NCBI GenBank assembly: GCA_030998015.1
Contig: JARWMV010000026.1
Coordinates: 1 to 64,000, forward strand
Direction: 5' to 3'
From: Ceratorhiza oryzae-sativae
Taxonomy: Eukaryota > Basidiomycota > Agaricomycetes > Cantharellales > Ceratobasidiaceae
Length of the DNA: 64,000 bases
Notes under the pieces: model-generated
What the model was told of the DNA's origin: nothing
The model's input: only the letters and a program-made list of their open reading frames with translations
The model's database searches: none
In this document: positions 10,492 to 22,004 of the stretch, piece after piece
Layout of the letters: each line of letters opens with the position of its first letter
Numbering within the stretch: the first letter of the stretch is position 1
Program-made: the position numbers and the translations under genes

Positions 10492-12669
10492 TTACTTTCG
10501 GCTTTGGCTCTCGACTCCGTAAATGTTGACCCCAGCCTGTTCCCACGTTAGCATCGACGAAAGTTGTTTTCAGGATGCTATGAACTTTACCTTTTTAGGG
10601 CAGGCTTCCGTGACCCGGTTACAACCAAAGCAGCTGATTTCCTCCACTTTTGGACACCCTTCAAGTAGATCTTTGATGACATAGTCATCAATCGCCCTAA
10701 CAAATCCTACATCTATCTTGCGTAGTTCGGGGCAAGACCTAGCGATCAGCCGACAAGACTCTTCGTCTGTATCTTTCCACCCGTTGATCACCAGCTCGCG
10801 CGTAAAGCCCGAAGTCGGACGTTCGAGGAGCGCACGGAGTGAATTTGAAGCCAGGGTCGAATTTTGTCGCATCTTGATACACTCGAACTCGGCTTGCGTA
10901 TTGTACTCGGCGAAGAACCGAGCCACGCCTTCATCAGTGAGTGAAGGCGAATTGGACATCTTCAACGTCTTGACTTGAGCAACGTGCGGCATCACGCCTT
11001 CGAGAAGCACCGCATCGGTTAGGGAGTGATGTCCACCAAGGTTCAGGAACTCGATATTGGCCCCGATCGTGCGAAGAAGCTCGATTACAGGCTCATCGGT
11101 GAGCGACGCTTCGCCGCCGGGGTATGCAAGCTCGAGGCGCTTGAGGTTGGTACATCTATGTAGTAGGGGGAGCCAAGAGTCGTCCAGCTTGCCGACATAG
11201 CAAAGTCGGAGCTCGGTAAGGTTAGCGGCACAGCTATCCACCATTGCCTGACAACATTCCATGTCAAATCGAGGAGAGTGTGATAACAGGAAGCTTTCGA
11301 GACGGCCGCCCATTTCTTTAAAGAATTCGATGAATGAGGGGGCACGGGCCAGAAATGCGCCAAAAAGCTCCAGATGGGTAAGCTGAGGAAGACGAGAGGC
11401 GAATTGGGGTAGGACGGTGGAGTCGACGCCGCGACAAAACTTCAGGTGGAGACTACGCAAGTTTGGGTTCAATGCAACCAGGGTGTGGAACGCTGAAGGT
11501 TCAAGACGACTAGCGTCGTACAGGGTAAGGCTAGTGTTTTCGACGTCGTAGAAAAGCTTTGCAGTTGAATCAGTGCTAAGGGGGGATGAGAAACTGCCAA
11601 CGATGACTACGAGGAGCTTACAGGCTTCGTTGTTTGGCAAGAATCTTAGCAATTCTGTCCATGTTAACTTGACCAATATCGCCCAGAGCCTCGAGATTGT
11701 CGATGTATTTAGCAATTATCTACGTATAAATTTATCAAAGCAAGAACAACTATAGGGATGAGCTAGCATGCCTCTATACAATTCGTTGCCAGCGATTTGA
11801 AGACATCTTTTTGCTCGAAGTTGACAATCTTGCGCTTTTCAGCAGCCGGCTTGCGACCACGAGGGGCACCGCTCTTCTTAAACGGATCAGCGCCACTGGC
11901 CTTTGCACACGTATGGCACAAAAAGCCAGGAGGGGGATCGGCGGCCATCGTATAACGAGTCTAGAACATTTACTCAACAACCCAGAATAGCCCGTATATG
12001 AGGCACAACTTACCACCGTAAAATTCTTTCCACAAACGGCGCACTTCTCAAAGCTGCCAACAGGTGGCAGAGCACTCGGCGCGATCGGAGTACCCTTTGA
12101 AGGTGCCTTGTATTCATCTTCAGCTTCGTCCTCATCCCGCTTCTGGCGCTTAGCCTCATGCGCTGCCTTGGCCTTTGCTTTCGCCTTGGCCAAATCTTTC
12201 TCGGTTGACTTGCCCTTTGCCTTACCCTTTGAGGTCGCGGGCGCCGGTGTGGGCTCTTCTCCATCAGTGGCGTCCAGATCGTCTGAGTCCACATCTGAAT
12301 CGTCGTCCTTTTTCCGACCACGCTAAACGGCAAACGTGAGCCATCTCAACAGGTTGCTAGAAATTAATGGGCTAACCTTTCCCGAAGATCGTCTCGAAGC
12401 TGCCGCGGAAGCAGGCGTTGCGGAAGAATCAGCCGAAGGGACAGCTGGATCAGTCTCCTCCTCGCCTTCCGCCTCGTTGGTCGTCCTAATCCGGCGCTGA
12501 TATGGATTGATGTTTTGTACACTAATTCCTTGCTCCTGTAAGACACATTGTCAACAAAAATCCGGCCAACAGCTACGAAACTGACTCGTAAAAACTCGGT
12601 CAATGCCGACCCGGGGCCACGAACATTATTGGCCCTGGCCCCACCTCTTCCTCGGCCTCGATTCGACAT
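10492..12669 (-). CDS. RAD7: RAD7-like nucleotide excision repair protein
   Basis: Leucine-rich-repeat partner of Rad16 in the yeast NEF4 complex (damage recognition and ubiquitin ligase in global-genome repair). Exons join as 12596-12669, 12377-12535, 12014-12322, 11772-11960, 11622-11719, 10591-11575 and 10492-10536. The N-terminus (MSNRGRGRGGARAN) is basic and disordered, as in Rad7. It is followed by an acidic/KAKAK region and a split zinc-binding pair, CAVCGKNF (12020-12050) and CHTC (about 11920), the family's typical Cys element. Then comes the Rad7 motif NLEALGDIGQVNMDRIAKIL, followed by about eight LRRs. The intron 11720-11771 needs a GC donor (GAG|GCATGC). The final exon AGVNIYGVESQSRK restores a family-like C-terminus. 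Confidence 0.85.
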
Positions 12670-14678
12670 GCCTAATGCTTGAAAACTGGTTAAATTGTGG
12701 GGGCGGGACGGGAGAAAAATTGGTCGGGTGGCGCGGTGGTGGATCAGTCGGAGATCCTCTCGCCGCGATCTGGAGCGGCTGATTCAGCAACACGCGATCA
12801 CGTGAGTCTCAGGATGATTATCAATCGGGGCGCACCACCGCTACATCAGGACATTTCAGATGGGCTTGAGAGGCTACTAGAGCCTGTAGAGGTGCAAAGC
12901 CTCGGGCCCTTGTGAAGTGCCTCTGGGAGCACCAGAGAGCCTAGAAGCGCCGAGGCACAAACAAACTATGTATGCATACATTCTGCAAATATACAATTTT
13001 GTATCCGGCTATTGTACAAGTTTCCCCACAATAGAAAAACTACTAAATGGCATAAAGTAATCCTGTAGCTTTGATTGGGGAGATAGTAGGCAGTAGGCCA
13101 GAAATGGCTTTGGTGCATAGAGCCTAAGTCACCTGGCTCAGAGTGAGAAATCTCATCGTGCGTGCCTATGTGCGCAAATCTAAAATTGCTGGGAAATTTA
13201 TCTGTCAATGGCCCATGCTTCCAGGGTCTTAAATCTTCAATTAGAATCTTATTGGCATGAGAATTGAGCGAGAAAGGCACAAAATACTTTCCTACACGCA
13301 ACGCTTTTGGACAAAAAGTCGTTCATTTCATCTATTTAAAATCTATGCTTGCACATTGAGCTTCCAGCCTCTCTAAAGCCCCCAGTGGCACCCCAGAAGG
13401 ACCTAAGGCTCTGCACTCCTACAGGCTCTAATGGCCTCTCGAGCCTATACGAAATCCCCTGATGTATATTCCACTGTAATAGCTTGAAGCTGCTGTCTCG
13501 TTGATCTGCTATACGGGGCGATAGCCGTCGAATGTCTCGCTGGGGCACCTGGAGGGGGCTCTTCTGACCTTGAACCCTTGCACAAGTTGAATAAACAGCT
13601 CGGCAACGATTGGGTCAACGTTTCCCCTGCCCTGTAGGGCTAATCATGTAGTTTCCCTTTATTGAACAGCAACCAACGATCGAGTTGAGATGCTGCTCAT
13701 ACAAAAATCGGGGAGACGACATAACGCCGAGGATTCGTCGCGTCACGTGCGGCACTCAAATAGGTTAGGCTCACCCTTACTACGACGGGCCGGGCATGGT
13801 GCTCAGCATACCGTTGTATGTCAACCACTACCAAATTGATGGGAACCCCTTTGAGCAAAACCAAACCACCCAAAATTCTGGCTTATGAACGACGGCTCGG
13901 ACGGACCGTTTTGTAATCCCAGGTATCATCCGCGATATTGCCTATTTAGTGCTTTAACAATTTGGTGGTTGTGCTTGACGTTATTTCTTGTCGAGTTAAC
14001 TCAGTGAAATAGGTCATACTAGCTCCCCATCAGCTCCCGCTCCGTCGATCATGCCAAACTCGTGACCTATGATCGCTGCCTATTCAGCCTTCACAGCGGC
14101 ACGCGCTCGGGCCGCCATTCCTACTTGCTTTGTGCTTCCCGAAGCTGAAATTAACTTACAGAAGCCCATGTCCTATCTTATTCTAGCCGATGAAGGTGAT
14201 ATAATTGCTGCGCGCGGGGTCAACTGATCCTATCACATTCACCAACTCGGCATAACCTGGACGTTTTCGGCATCGATCACTCGGTTGGCACCCCAATTTA
14301 TCTCTTAGACACGGGGCGGCGCCGGCTTCCGTATCATCTCAAACAGACGGTTGATTGAACGGGCCGTGTCGTGAGCCACACCAATCGGCCTTACCCCGGA
14401 CTTATACCATGGCCCATATGACCTGTTTCTCAATTGGGCAATGCCAAGATTCTGACTGCCTCGTTTCTTTGTTGTATTTCCTCTTTTGTATGGTTTTCGC
14501 TTATGTACTAGGTTTCGATTGTATGCTACTGTGAATACATATACCAAAGGATCTCGAGCCTGCTCCGCAGGTCGAAATACCTTTGCATCCCCCTTACTGT
14601 GTCTGTCGGTTTTAGTACGAGCCCTTCTACGGGTCGTAGCAGGCCGCTTGGCAGCAACACTAGTGTAGCTACAAGATT
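12670..14678. other. Long intergenic region between RAD7 and the first rhamnogalacturonan lyase
   Basis: It contains a fold-back repeat (12,828-13,480, listed separately) and otherwise no convincing gene. A 135-codon minus-strand frame at 14305-14712 is basic and low in family-like pattern, and it overlaps the promoter of the lyase; I do not call it. A block near 14,217-14,256 resembles one upstream of the second lyase (17,705-17,748). Confidence 0.45.
12828..13480. repeat. Imperfect fold-back (inverted repeat) element
   Basis: The left arm (about 12,828-12,965) and the reverse complement of the right arm (about 13,335-13,470) align over roughly 130 bp. A shared core reads like ACATCAGG..ATTTC, then GAGAGGC..TAGAGCCTGTAG, then GTGCC, and GCACAAACA/GTGCAAGCA at the inner ends. 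By eye they match at about three of four positions. The 370-bp loop is AT-rich with no coding pattern. This looks like an old non-autonomous element; no target duplication was identified. Confidence 0.5.
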
Positions 14679-14685
14679 TATAAAA
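14679..14685 (+). promoter_or_regulatory. TATA box of the first rhamnogalacturonan lyase
   Basis: TATAAAA lies 51-57 bp before the ATG at 14736. The paralogue at 17951 has the same motif at almost the same distance (17897-17903), which supports both. Confidence 0.6.
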
Positions 14686-14735
14686 GAGAACAATATGCTG
14701 AGTGAACGCCAAAAATACACGACATCGACACCTGG

Positions 14736-16884
14736 ATGAACTGGATCCAGTTTATAGCTCTCACCTGCGCCTCTTTCACGCTCAACGTCCTCGCTGCGTT
14801 TGGTGTGACGAGTGGATCAGGCTATCTCAGTATTAATACGGGAGGCGCACTTATATTTCGGGGTATGACATCAATACCGAGTCTGATGTGAACTAACCAA
14901 CCACCCCAGTCTCTACAACAAACGGTGACATCACATCGCTCACGTACAATGGGGTCGAGTATCAAGACTCTTCTAAATTCACTCAAATCGGCTCTGGCCT
15001 GGGATCCGCCACAGTGACGTCTAGTGTTTCGGGTAATTATGCGAAAATTACTGTCGCCACTGATACACTCGTGAGTCTCAACATATTTCAAGGTCTTCTA
15101 ATATTTAAAACTCAGATTGATTAACAGACCCAGTACTACATTGCGGTTAGCGGCCAAAATACAATCTACATTGGTACATACATAACTGCCGAGCCAAGCG
15201 TCGGCGAACTCAGATTCATTGCGCGCCTTGCCAAGTCCAAAGTACCCAACGGATATACACAATCCGAGGTTGATGGTTCGTCTGTTTGCTACTCATTATT
15301 AAGTCCGTTCACTCGAAGAGTTATAGGGGGCACGGCTATTGAGGGCAGCGATGTCTTCCTGGTGAATGGCCAAACACGCTCTAAATTCTACTCCTCCGTT
15401 CGTTTCATCAATGACCAGGTTCATGGTGTAACTGGTAGCTCTGTTGGAATCTACATGGTATGGCAACAGACCTTGGGGTTTTTAAAACACGGAGAAACTC
15501 ACTGCAACCACGTAGGTCATGCCAGGCACCGCGTACGAGACCTCCGGAGGCGGGCCGTTCTTCCGGGATATCAACAACCAAGGCTCTGCCCAACAAGAGT
15601 TGTACTGGTGTACGCATAATTTATTTTAACGTTGGGATGCCAGGATAACCGCATAATATTCAGATATGAACTCCGGACACATGGTCACCGAGTCCTTCCG
15701 GACCGGCTTCTTCGGCCCTTATGCCATGGTCTTCACCTCAGGCTCTGCTCCTTCATCGTCCCTCGACACATCCTTCTTCTCGTCCCTCGGACTCAATGGA
15801 TATGTCGCAGCCTCTGGTCGAGGCACGGTCAAGGGCACGATCTCCGGGGTCGCGTCTGGGTTTACCGTCGTCGTTGGGCTGAAGAATAGCGCGGCACAAT
15901 ATTGGGGAACGGCTTCTGGGTCGTCGTACACGATCTCAGGAGTGAAACCCGGGACATATACAGCGACGCTCTATAAGAAGGAGCTAGAGGTAGGGACTGG
16001 GTCTGTGACTGTATCTGCTGGTGGTACTGCTACTCTCAACCTCGCTTCGACTGAGAGCGTCAAGACGACAATCTGGCAGATAGGTGTTCCAGATGGGACA
16101 CCTTCGGGGTTCTTGTAAGCGTACCCTGGTCTTGATGTATTCCCTTTGCGTGGCTAACAAAACTATCTCCCAGGAACGCAGACAGTTAGGTGGAGTGTTT
16201 TCGTATTATACAATGATTGACACAACGGTTTGCTTCAGAGATTGAAACAATGCACCCGTGAGTGACCTCCTAGTCCATCGTGTATAGCATATATAACCAA
16301 TGTTCAGGAGCGATACTCGCATGAGCTCGTGGGGGCCCATTACATATACTATCGGGAGCTCGTCCGCTTCTTCATTCCCGATGGCACAGTCCGTTTAGCC
16401 TCTATACTTTTTGGATACCTATTCACAGGTTGCTAGGTTCAAAGGGGTCAACAATCCAACAACAATTAAATGGACAGCAACCTCTTCCCAAATTGGAGCC
16501 CGTACGCTTCGTATCCGTACAACCTCGTCTTTTGCAAGTGGCCGTCCAGCTATAACTGTCAACTCGTGGACGTCGGCGACCCCTGCAGCTCCGACAAAGA
16601 TTGACTCTCGCGGAGTAACTCGCGGTACCTGGAGAGGGTGAGTCTGATACGCAGCCGCCCGTAAATGATAGACTAACGTTGGGATATAGGTACAACCAGT
16701 TGTATGGTAAGTCAACAAGAGATAGATCGACTTTATGTCTTAAATTGTTACGGTAGAATATGCGATTCCCTCTGGAACATTGATTGCCGGATCAAATACT
16801 ATTAATATTACCATTGCCAGTGGAGAGTCTGGCGATGCGTACTTGTCGCCAAATGTTGTCTTTGACTCGATTGAGCTGTACTAG
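14736..16884 (+). CDS. Secreted rhamnogalacturonan lyase, PL4 family (copy 1 of tandem pair)
   Basis: Cleaves the rhamnose-galacturonate backbone of rhamnogalacturonan I by beta-elimination, outside the cell. Start at 14736 gives a signal peptide ([20 protein letters not shown]) followed by [17 protein letters not shown], the usual mature N-terminus. About nine short introns join without frame loss. The catalytic region has TRSKFYSS (Lys) and [12 protein letters not shown] (His), matching the Lys/His pair of the Aspergillus PL4 enzyme. Then come the fibronectin-like linker ([17 protein letters not shown]) and the C-terminal carbohydrate-binding-like beta-sandwich ([18 protein letters not shown]) ending IELY. 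Total about 530 residues, the family length. It stands in tandem, same strand, with 17951-20105. I see no inactivating change. Confidence 0.9.
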
Positions 16885-17896
16885 TTACATTTGTATTTAC
16901 TTTTGACGTGTGTGTTCACTACTACCACCACGCAAACGTACACAAACACTATGTGGCTTGTGCCTCCAGTGACTGAGGCAACCATCTCAGTCTGATTAAG
17001 AAACAGCCTGGGATCCTGCGATCGTCGAACCTTTACATCCAGTCCAAAGCCACATACGTCTTGACTCATGCCGCACATCCGGATGAACTGAGGTCGGCTG
17101 CGACTTCGTTTGGGCAGACACATGATCAACCGGGCTCACGGGAAGAGCGCAACCAACCCACCCTGGACCCTAGACCCATCCACTTTATGGCTTGAATGTT
17201 GCCTTCTGCTCTGGGTGAATTTGATCGAATTTCCCGGCGAAAAGTGGGACCTTTAAATACTTCGTAATCGTCTACAAAATGAATCTCTTGTGGTCTACCG
17301 AACAATTACGATGATTTTGTGGTACCATAATTTTCACAGATAATATTGTTTCAGAACCCATCCAATGCTATGATGTCATAACTGAGGCCGGCGATCAAGT
17401 TGTAACGAGGATTCGGCTTCAAACTTTTGCCTATCTGACGGGAATCATTGTCGATCCATGAGTGAGTACAAATGTCCTAAAGGCCATCTTGGCTGAGGGT
17501 TTTGAGGATCATACCTCATTTAGAAGACTATAATCGCATCATTACTACTGCGCTAATTCTCCGATCCCGGTGATAACGCGCTTACTGGGTTGCGGGGCAA
17601 ACTATATAGCGATATACTAAACGTTCAAACCCCCATGCTGCATCTGGGGTATGAGTTATCTTCAGTGTTCCTTCCCAAAGGAGGTTGTGGACCACATAGC
17701 AACGTGGGTCAACTGATCAAGTCACACCTTCACAAACTCGGAGTAATTTGTCTTGGCGCCGGATAATCTTGCTACCTGAACCACAAAACTTGATCCTAAA
17801 GGCGTCTAGCCTAATAACACTCTTAGTCCGGCCTTCGTTATGACAAGAGGTCTGAGCGGGCCGCAAGCATGTGCCGGCATGTCATGTAGATCAGGG
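16885..17896. other. Intergenic region between the lyase paralogues
   Basis: No coding pattern. It holds the 3' flank of copy 1 and the promoter of copy 2. At 17,705-17,748 a block (GGGTCAACTGATC.. then AACTCGG) resembles 14,217-14,256 upstream of copy 1. Confidence 0.45.
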
Positions 17897-17903
17897 TATA
17901 AAA
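17897..17903 (+). promoter_or_regulatory. TATA box of the second rhamnogalacturonan lyase
   Basis: TATAAAA within GGGTATAAAAGTGGG, 48-54 bp before the ATG at 17951, matching the spacing upstream of copy 1. Confidence 0.65.
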
Positions 17904-17950
17904 GTGGGACGATGTGCTGTTTAGGCTAGCATAATTTACACCTGATCAAA

Positions 17951-20105
17951 ATGAACTGGAAAGGCCTATTAGCTCTCGCTTGTGCTTCTTTAACCCCAAG
18001 CGTCTTTGCTGCCTTTGGCGTTACAAATGGCTCGGGCTATCTTAATGTCGATACTGGAGGAGGGCTTGTGTTCCGAGGTAAATCAATTATTTTCAAGCGG
18101 CGGAACGAATTGCTTATAGCTCATTATGACGCCAGTTTCCACGAGCAGTGGCGATATAACATCTTTGAAATATAATGGCGTAGAATACCAAGACTCTTCC
18201 AAGTATACTCATATCGGTTCCGGGCTGGGGTCCGCAACTGTGAGTTCCAAGGTATCCGGCAACTATGCCACTATAACGATTGCTACCTCTACTCTGGTAA
18301 GTTATTTTCATAATGTGCCGACTATTTTCGGGCTGCTAGACTGCGTACAGACTCAATACTACGTCGCCGTCAGTGGCCAAAGTACTATCTATATCGGCAC
18401 CTATACCACAGCCGAACCCAGCGTCGGTGAACTCCGATTCATCGCGCGCTTAGCGAAATCCCAAGTCCCCAACGGTATTCCCCAGGCAGAAATCAACGGC
18501 ACGTTGTTGCGTTTATTCGTACACGGATATTTCACTTACTTGGCTTTAGGGGGTACTGCCATTGAAGGCAGTGATGTTTATAACCTCAACGGGCAGACTC
18601 GTTCCAAGTTCTACTCTTCAGTTCCGTTTATTGGCGACAAGGTTCACGGTGTAACCGGAAACGGTGTTGGTATCTACATGGTAAGATATGGGATCAAAAT
18701 GAGCACAATAACAGCCTAATCAATTTGGCTAGGTCATGCCTGGAAACGCATACGAGACTTCCGGAGGCGGACCATTCTTCCGCGATATCAACAATCAGGG
18801 TTCTGCCCAGCAAGAACTGTACTGGTGTACGTATATGCTGTTTGTATATGGAGCCGGAGATCTAATTATGAGGACTCAGATATGAACTCCGGACACATGG
18901 TCACCGAGTCCTTCCGGACCGGCTTCTTCGGCCCTTATGCCATGGTCTTCACCTCAGGCTCTGCTCCTTCATCGTCCCTCGACACATCCTTCTTCTCATC
19001 TCTCGGACTCAAGGGATACGTCGCAGCCTCTGGTCGAGGCACGGTCAAGGGCACGATCTCCGGGGTCGCGTCTGGTTTTACCGTCGTTGTTGGGCTGAAG
19101 AACAGCGCGGCACAATATTGGGGAACTGCATCTGGATCTTCGTATACGATCTCTGGAGTAAAGCCTGGGACGTATACGGCGACCCTGTACAAGAAGGAAC
19201 TTGAGGTCGGCACTGGGTCTGTGAGCGTATCTGCTGGAGGCACCGCTACTCTCAACCTGTCCTCCAACGAGAATATTAAATCTACCATCTGGCAAATTGG
19301 TATCCCCGATGGTACACCTTCTGGATTCTTGTGAGTAAACAACAAGTTCCGTGCATCACATTATAACATGTTCTGTTGGTCGCAGGAATGCCGATAGTAA
19401 GCTCGTACTTCTTTAATATTGACCTGTTAATCTAGACTGATTGACTCGTAACACAGAAATCGAGAAGATGCACCCGTGAGTATTTTACTGGAAACACTTC
19501 ACCAGTTCGATTGACTTGATATACGTAGGACGGATTCTCGCATGAGCTCTTGGGGTCCAGTAACATACACCATCGGAAGCTCCTCCGTTTCTTCGTTCCC
19601 TATGGCACAGTAGGATACTTTATCTCTGGCATAATACCTTTTCTCACAAGCAGTAGATTCGTGGCAGTCAACAATCCGACCACTATCAAGTGGACGGCAA
19701 ACTCTTCTCAAATCGGTGCTCGTACTCTTCGCATCCGCACAACTTCGTCTTTTGCTGGCGGCCGCCCAACTATCAATGTTAACGGCTGGTCCTCGGCTAC
19801 TCCTGCCGCTCCTACAAAGATAGACTCGCGTGGTGTCACCCGCGGGACCTGGAGGGGGTGAGCTGTATGCGCCGTTCGATGTTAGGTACCGCTAATTCCG
19901 TATACCACAGGTATAACCAGATGTATGGTAAGTAGAAAATGGTCCAGAGTGCGATGATTGGTCTAACGCCTTCAAAGAATACTCAATCCCTTCGGGAACT
20001 CTAATCGCTGGCTCGAACACGATCACCATCAGTATTGCCAGCGGAAGTTCTGGTGACCGGTTTTTGTCTCCCAACGTTGTATATGACTCGGTTGAGCTCT
20101 ACTAG
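17951..20105 (+). CDS. Secreted rhamnogalacturonan lyase, PL4 family (copy 2 of tandem pair)
   Basis: Same enzyme and architecture as 14736-16884: signal peptide [20 protein letters not shown], mature [17 protein letters not shown], catalytic TRSKFYSS and NSGHMVTES, the linker domain, and the C-terminal binding domain ending VELY. Intron positions are shared with copy 1. The intron at 18499-18549 has GC instead of GT at its donor; it is 51 nt, has no stop and is a multiple of three, so retention would add 17 residues without a frameshift. A central exon stretch (about 18,880-19,100) is almost identical in DNA to copy 1, while neighbouring exons have diverged, which suggests gene conversion. 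The enzyme is predicted active. Confidence 0.9.
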
Positions 20106-20441
20106 CCGCCGTTTCCCTCCCGGCCAGAAGGAACCTCGATGTATATCACTCATTTACGCAATTGAACTGCTGGTTTGCATCCTTCGTCGATTCAAGCAGT
20201 TCGGAACGGCCAGCCCCTGAAATCGCCTGGAAACGAGAGAGATGCGAGCATATTGCTGCATAGAAATTCGGTTGCTTGTTTTCAAGTAGCTCAGTAGCGA
20301 GGCCCAAATCACCCTACTCAGGGGCGCTCTCTATTTGGCTCTGCTTTGCCTCACCCTGATTCGAAATTACCTGTCTTCTCGGATGCAAATTTTCCTAAAC
20401 CGTGAATCACATTTAGACCCTCGACCTCGTCTATAAACAAA

Positions 20442-22004
20442 ATGGCCACTATTGTCGACGTCAGTTACAAGCCAAAGGCGATACCCTCAGGATGGAGCCC
20501 TGCTGCTAGCTCTTCTTCTAACATTGATGGTACATTATCCGCTCTCCCATTCACCTCAACTTTTCGTTCACATACTTTCGAGAGTAGTCTCGACACAACG
20601 GACGCTACTCCCAGCCGGACCGTCTTATCTTGGGCATGTTCGACGCACAAGATCGAATCTCACTTTTGAGCAAGACGACGCCGCGCAGGCTGAAGAGCTG
20701 GCGAGGCAGAAGGCAGAGTTGGACGGTGACGAAGATGAGGAGAAATATCGAGGCATCGGTGACGAGGAAGAAAGCCAGGATCTGTTGATGCGTGACCCGA
20801 AGGAATGGAAGGTGCGTAGTTGGAATTACAATATAAACTAGACGCTGAGTGCTCAAGGGCATCTTCGTAGAGCCAAGATCATTATGCCGTACTTGGACTG
20901 TCCCATTTGCGATTCAGGGCGACTGACGATCAAATCAAGATAGCTAGTAAGTCCCTTAAATCACTCGATCGTCGTTTTCTTACTTATATGCTTATAGACC
21001 GCAAAAAGGTGCTCAAACATCATCCGGACAAGAAATCAGGCTTGCCGGGACATAATTCGAACGATGATGCGTTCTTCAAGTGCATTGCCAAAGGTAGCTC
21101 TTTACTCTGTATATGGTATTTTCAGAAGGCACTCATACGTTAATTCAGCCTATGAGATTCTTTCCAACCCCGAGAAACGACGACAGTTCGACTCTGTCGA
21201 CCCGTACTACGAGCTACTCGAGGGTGATGTTCCTACCGCTTCCGAAGTTTCAAAGAAACCTCCCGAGGTACGCTAGTCAACCATGTTCAAAAGGGAATTA
21301 GCTGCATCGTCTCCTAGTTTTTCTTCAAAGAGTTCGGCCCAATCTTCGAGCGCGAAGCCCGCTTCTCGAAAAAGCAGCCCGTGCCACTGTTGGGATCAAT
21401 CGATGCAAGCAAAGCCGAGGTCGAGGCATTTTACAACTTCTGGTACAACTTTGATTCTTGGCGTAGTTTCGAGTACTTGGACAAGGAGGTAAACGAGGGT
21501 TCTGATAGGTAAAATTCATCTTTTACTTTTTCAATTTTTTTTTAATCTTTTTCGCTAATGCTGAAAGTAACTCGACAGCCGCGATGACAAACGATACACA
21601 GACAAGAAGAATCGTGCCGAGCGCGCTCGACGCAAAAAGGACGATAATACTAGGCTCCGGACGCTAGTTGACACAGCTATGGCCCTGGATCCTCGTATCA
21701 AACGTATCAAGCAGGAGGAAAAGGAGGCTCGTGAGGCGAAGAAGCGAGCCAAGAGCGGGGCACCCGCCCCTCCTTCAGCAGCGGACAAGCGGAAACAAGA
21801 GGAAGAAGAGAAGAGGAAAGCGGAGGAAGCCAAGGCTAAGGAAGAGGTGCGCTTACTTTATGATGTCGCCTTGCGTTCATTGCTGATAGGGTTGTCTGGA
21901 AGGCCGAGAAAGCTGAAGCCAAGAAGGCTAAGGCTGCGGCAGCTAACGCGGCAAAGAAGGCTCGTCGGGCGGCTCGTGCCGCAGAAGGCGCTGGTGCTTC
22001 ATAG
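20442..22004 (+). CDS. ZUO1: Zuotin-like J-domain protein (ribosome-associated chaperone)
   Basis: Cytosolic Hsp40 that, with an Hsp70 partner, forms the ribosome-associated complex at the tunnel exit. Family landmarks in order: QARRTLRNHT-like [16 protein letters not shown] (20,625-20,690), [10 protein letters not shown], the J-domain with [10 protein letters not shown] and the catalytic HPD in [13 protein letters not shown] (about 21,010-21,040), [16 protein letters not shown], the zuotin signature [13 protein letters not shown] (21,460-21,490), and the charged region [30 protein letters not shown]. About six introns are needed. The frame ends at 22004 shortly after the Lys/Ala/Glu-rich helix, so the usual C-terminal four-helix bundle is missing. 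An alternative donor near 21,993 would skip this stop and continue at 22,077, but what follows does not look like the family. The frame change between the ATG at 20442 and 20,620 implies an intron there. Confidence 0.82.

Noticed and set aside
14305..14712. 135-codon minus-strand open frame upstream of the first lyase
   Set aside because: Basic, low-complexity composition, no domain, and it overlaps the lyase TATA box and promoter.
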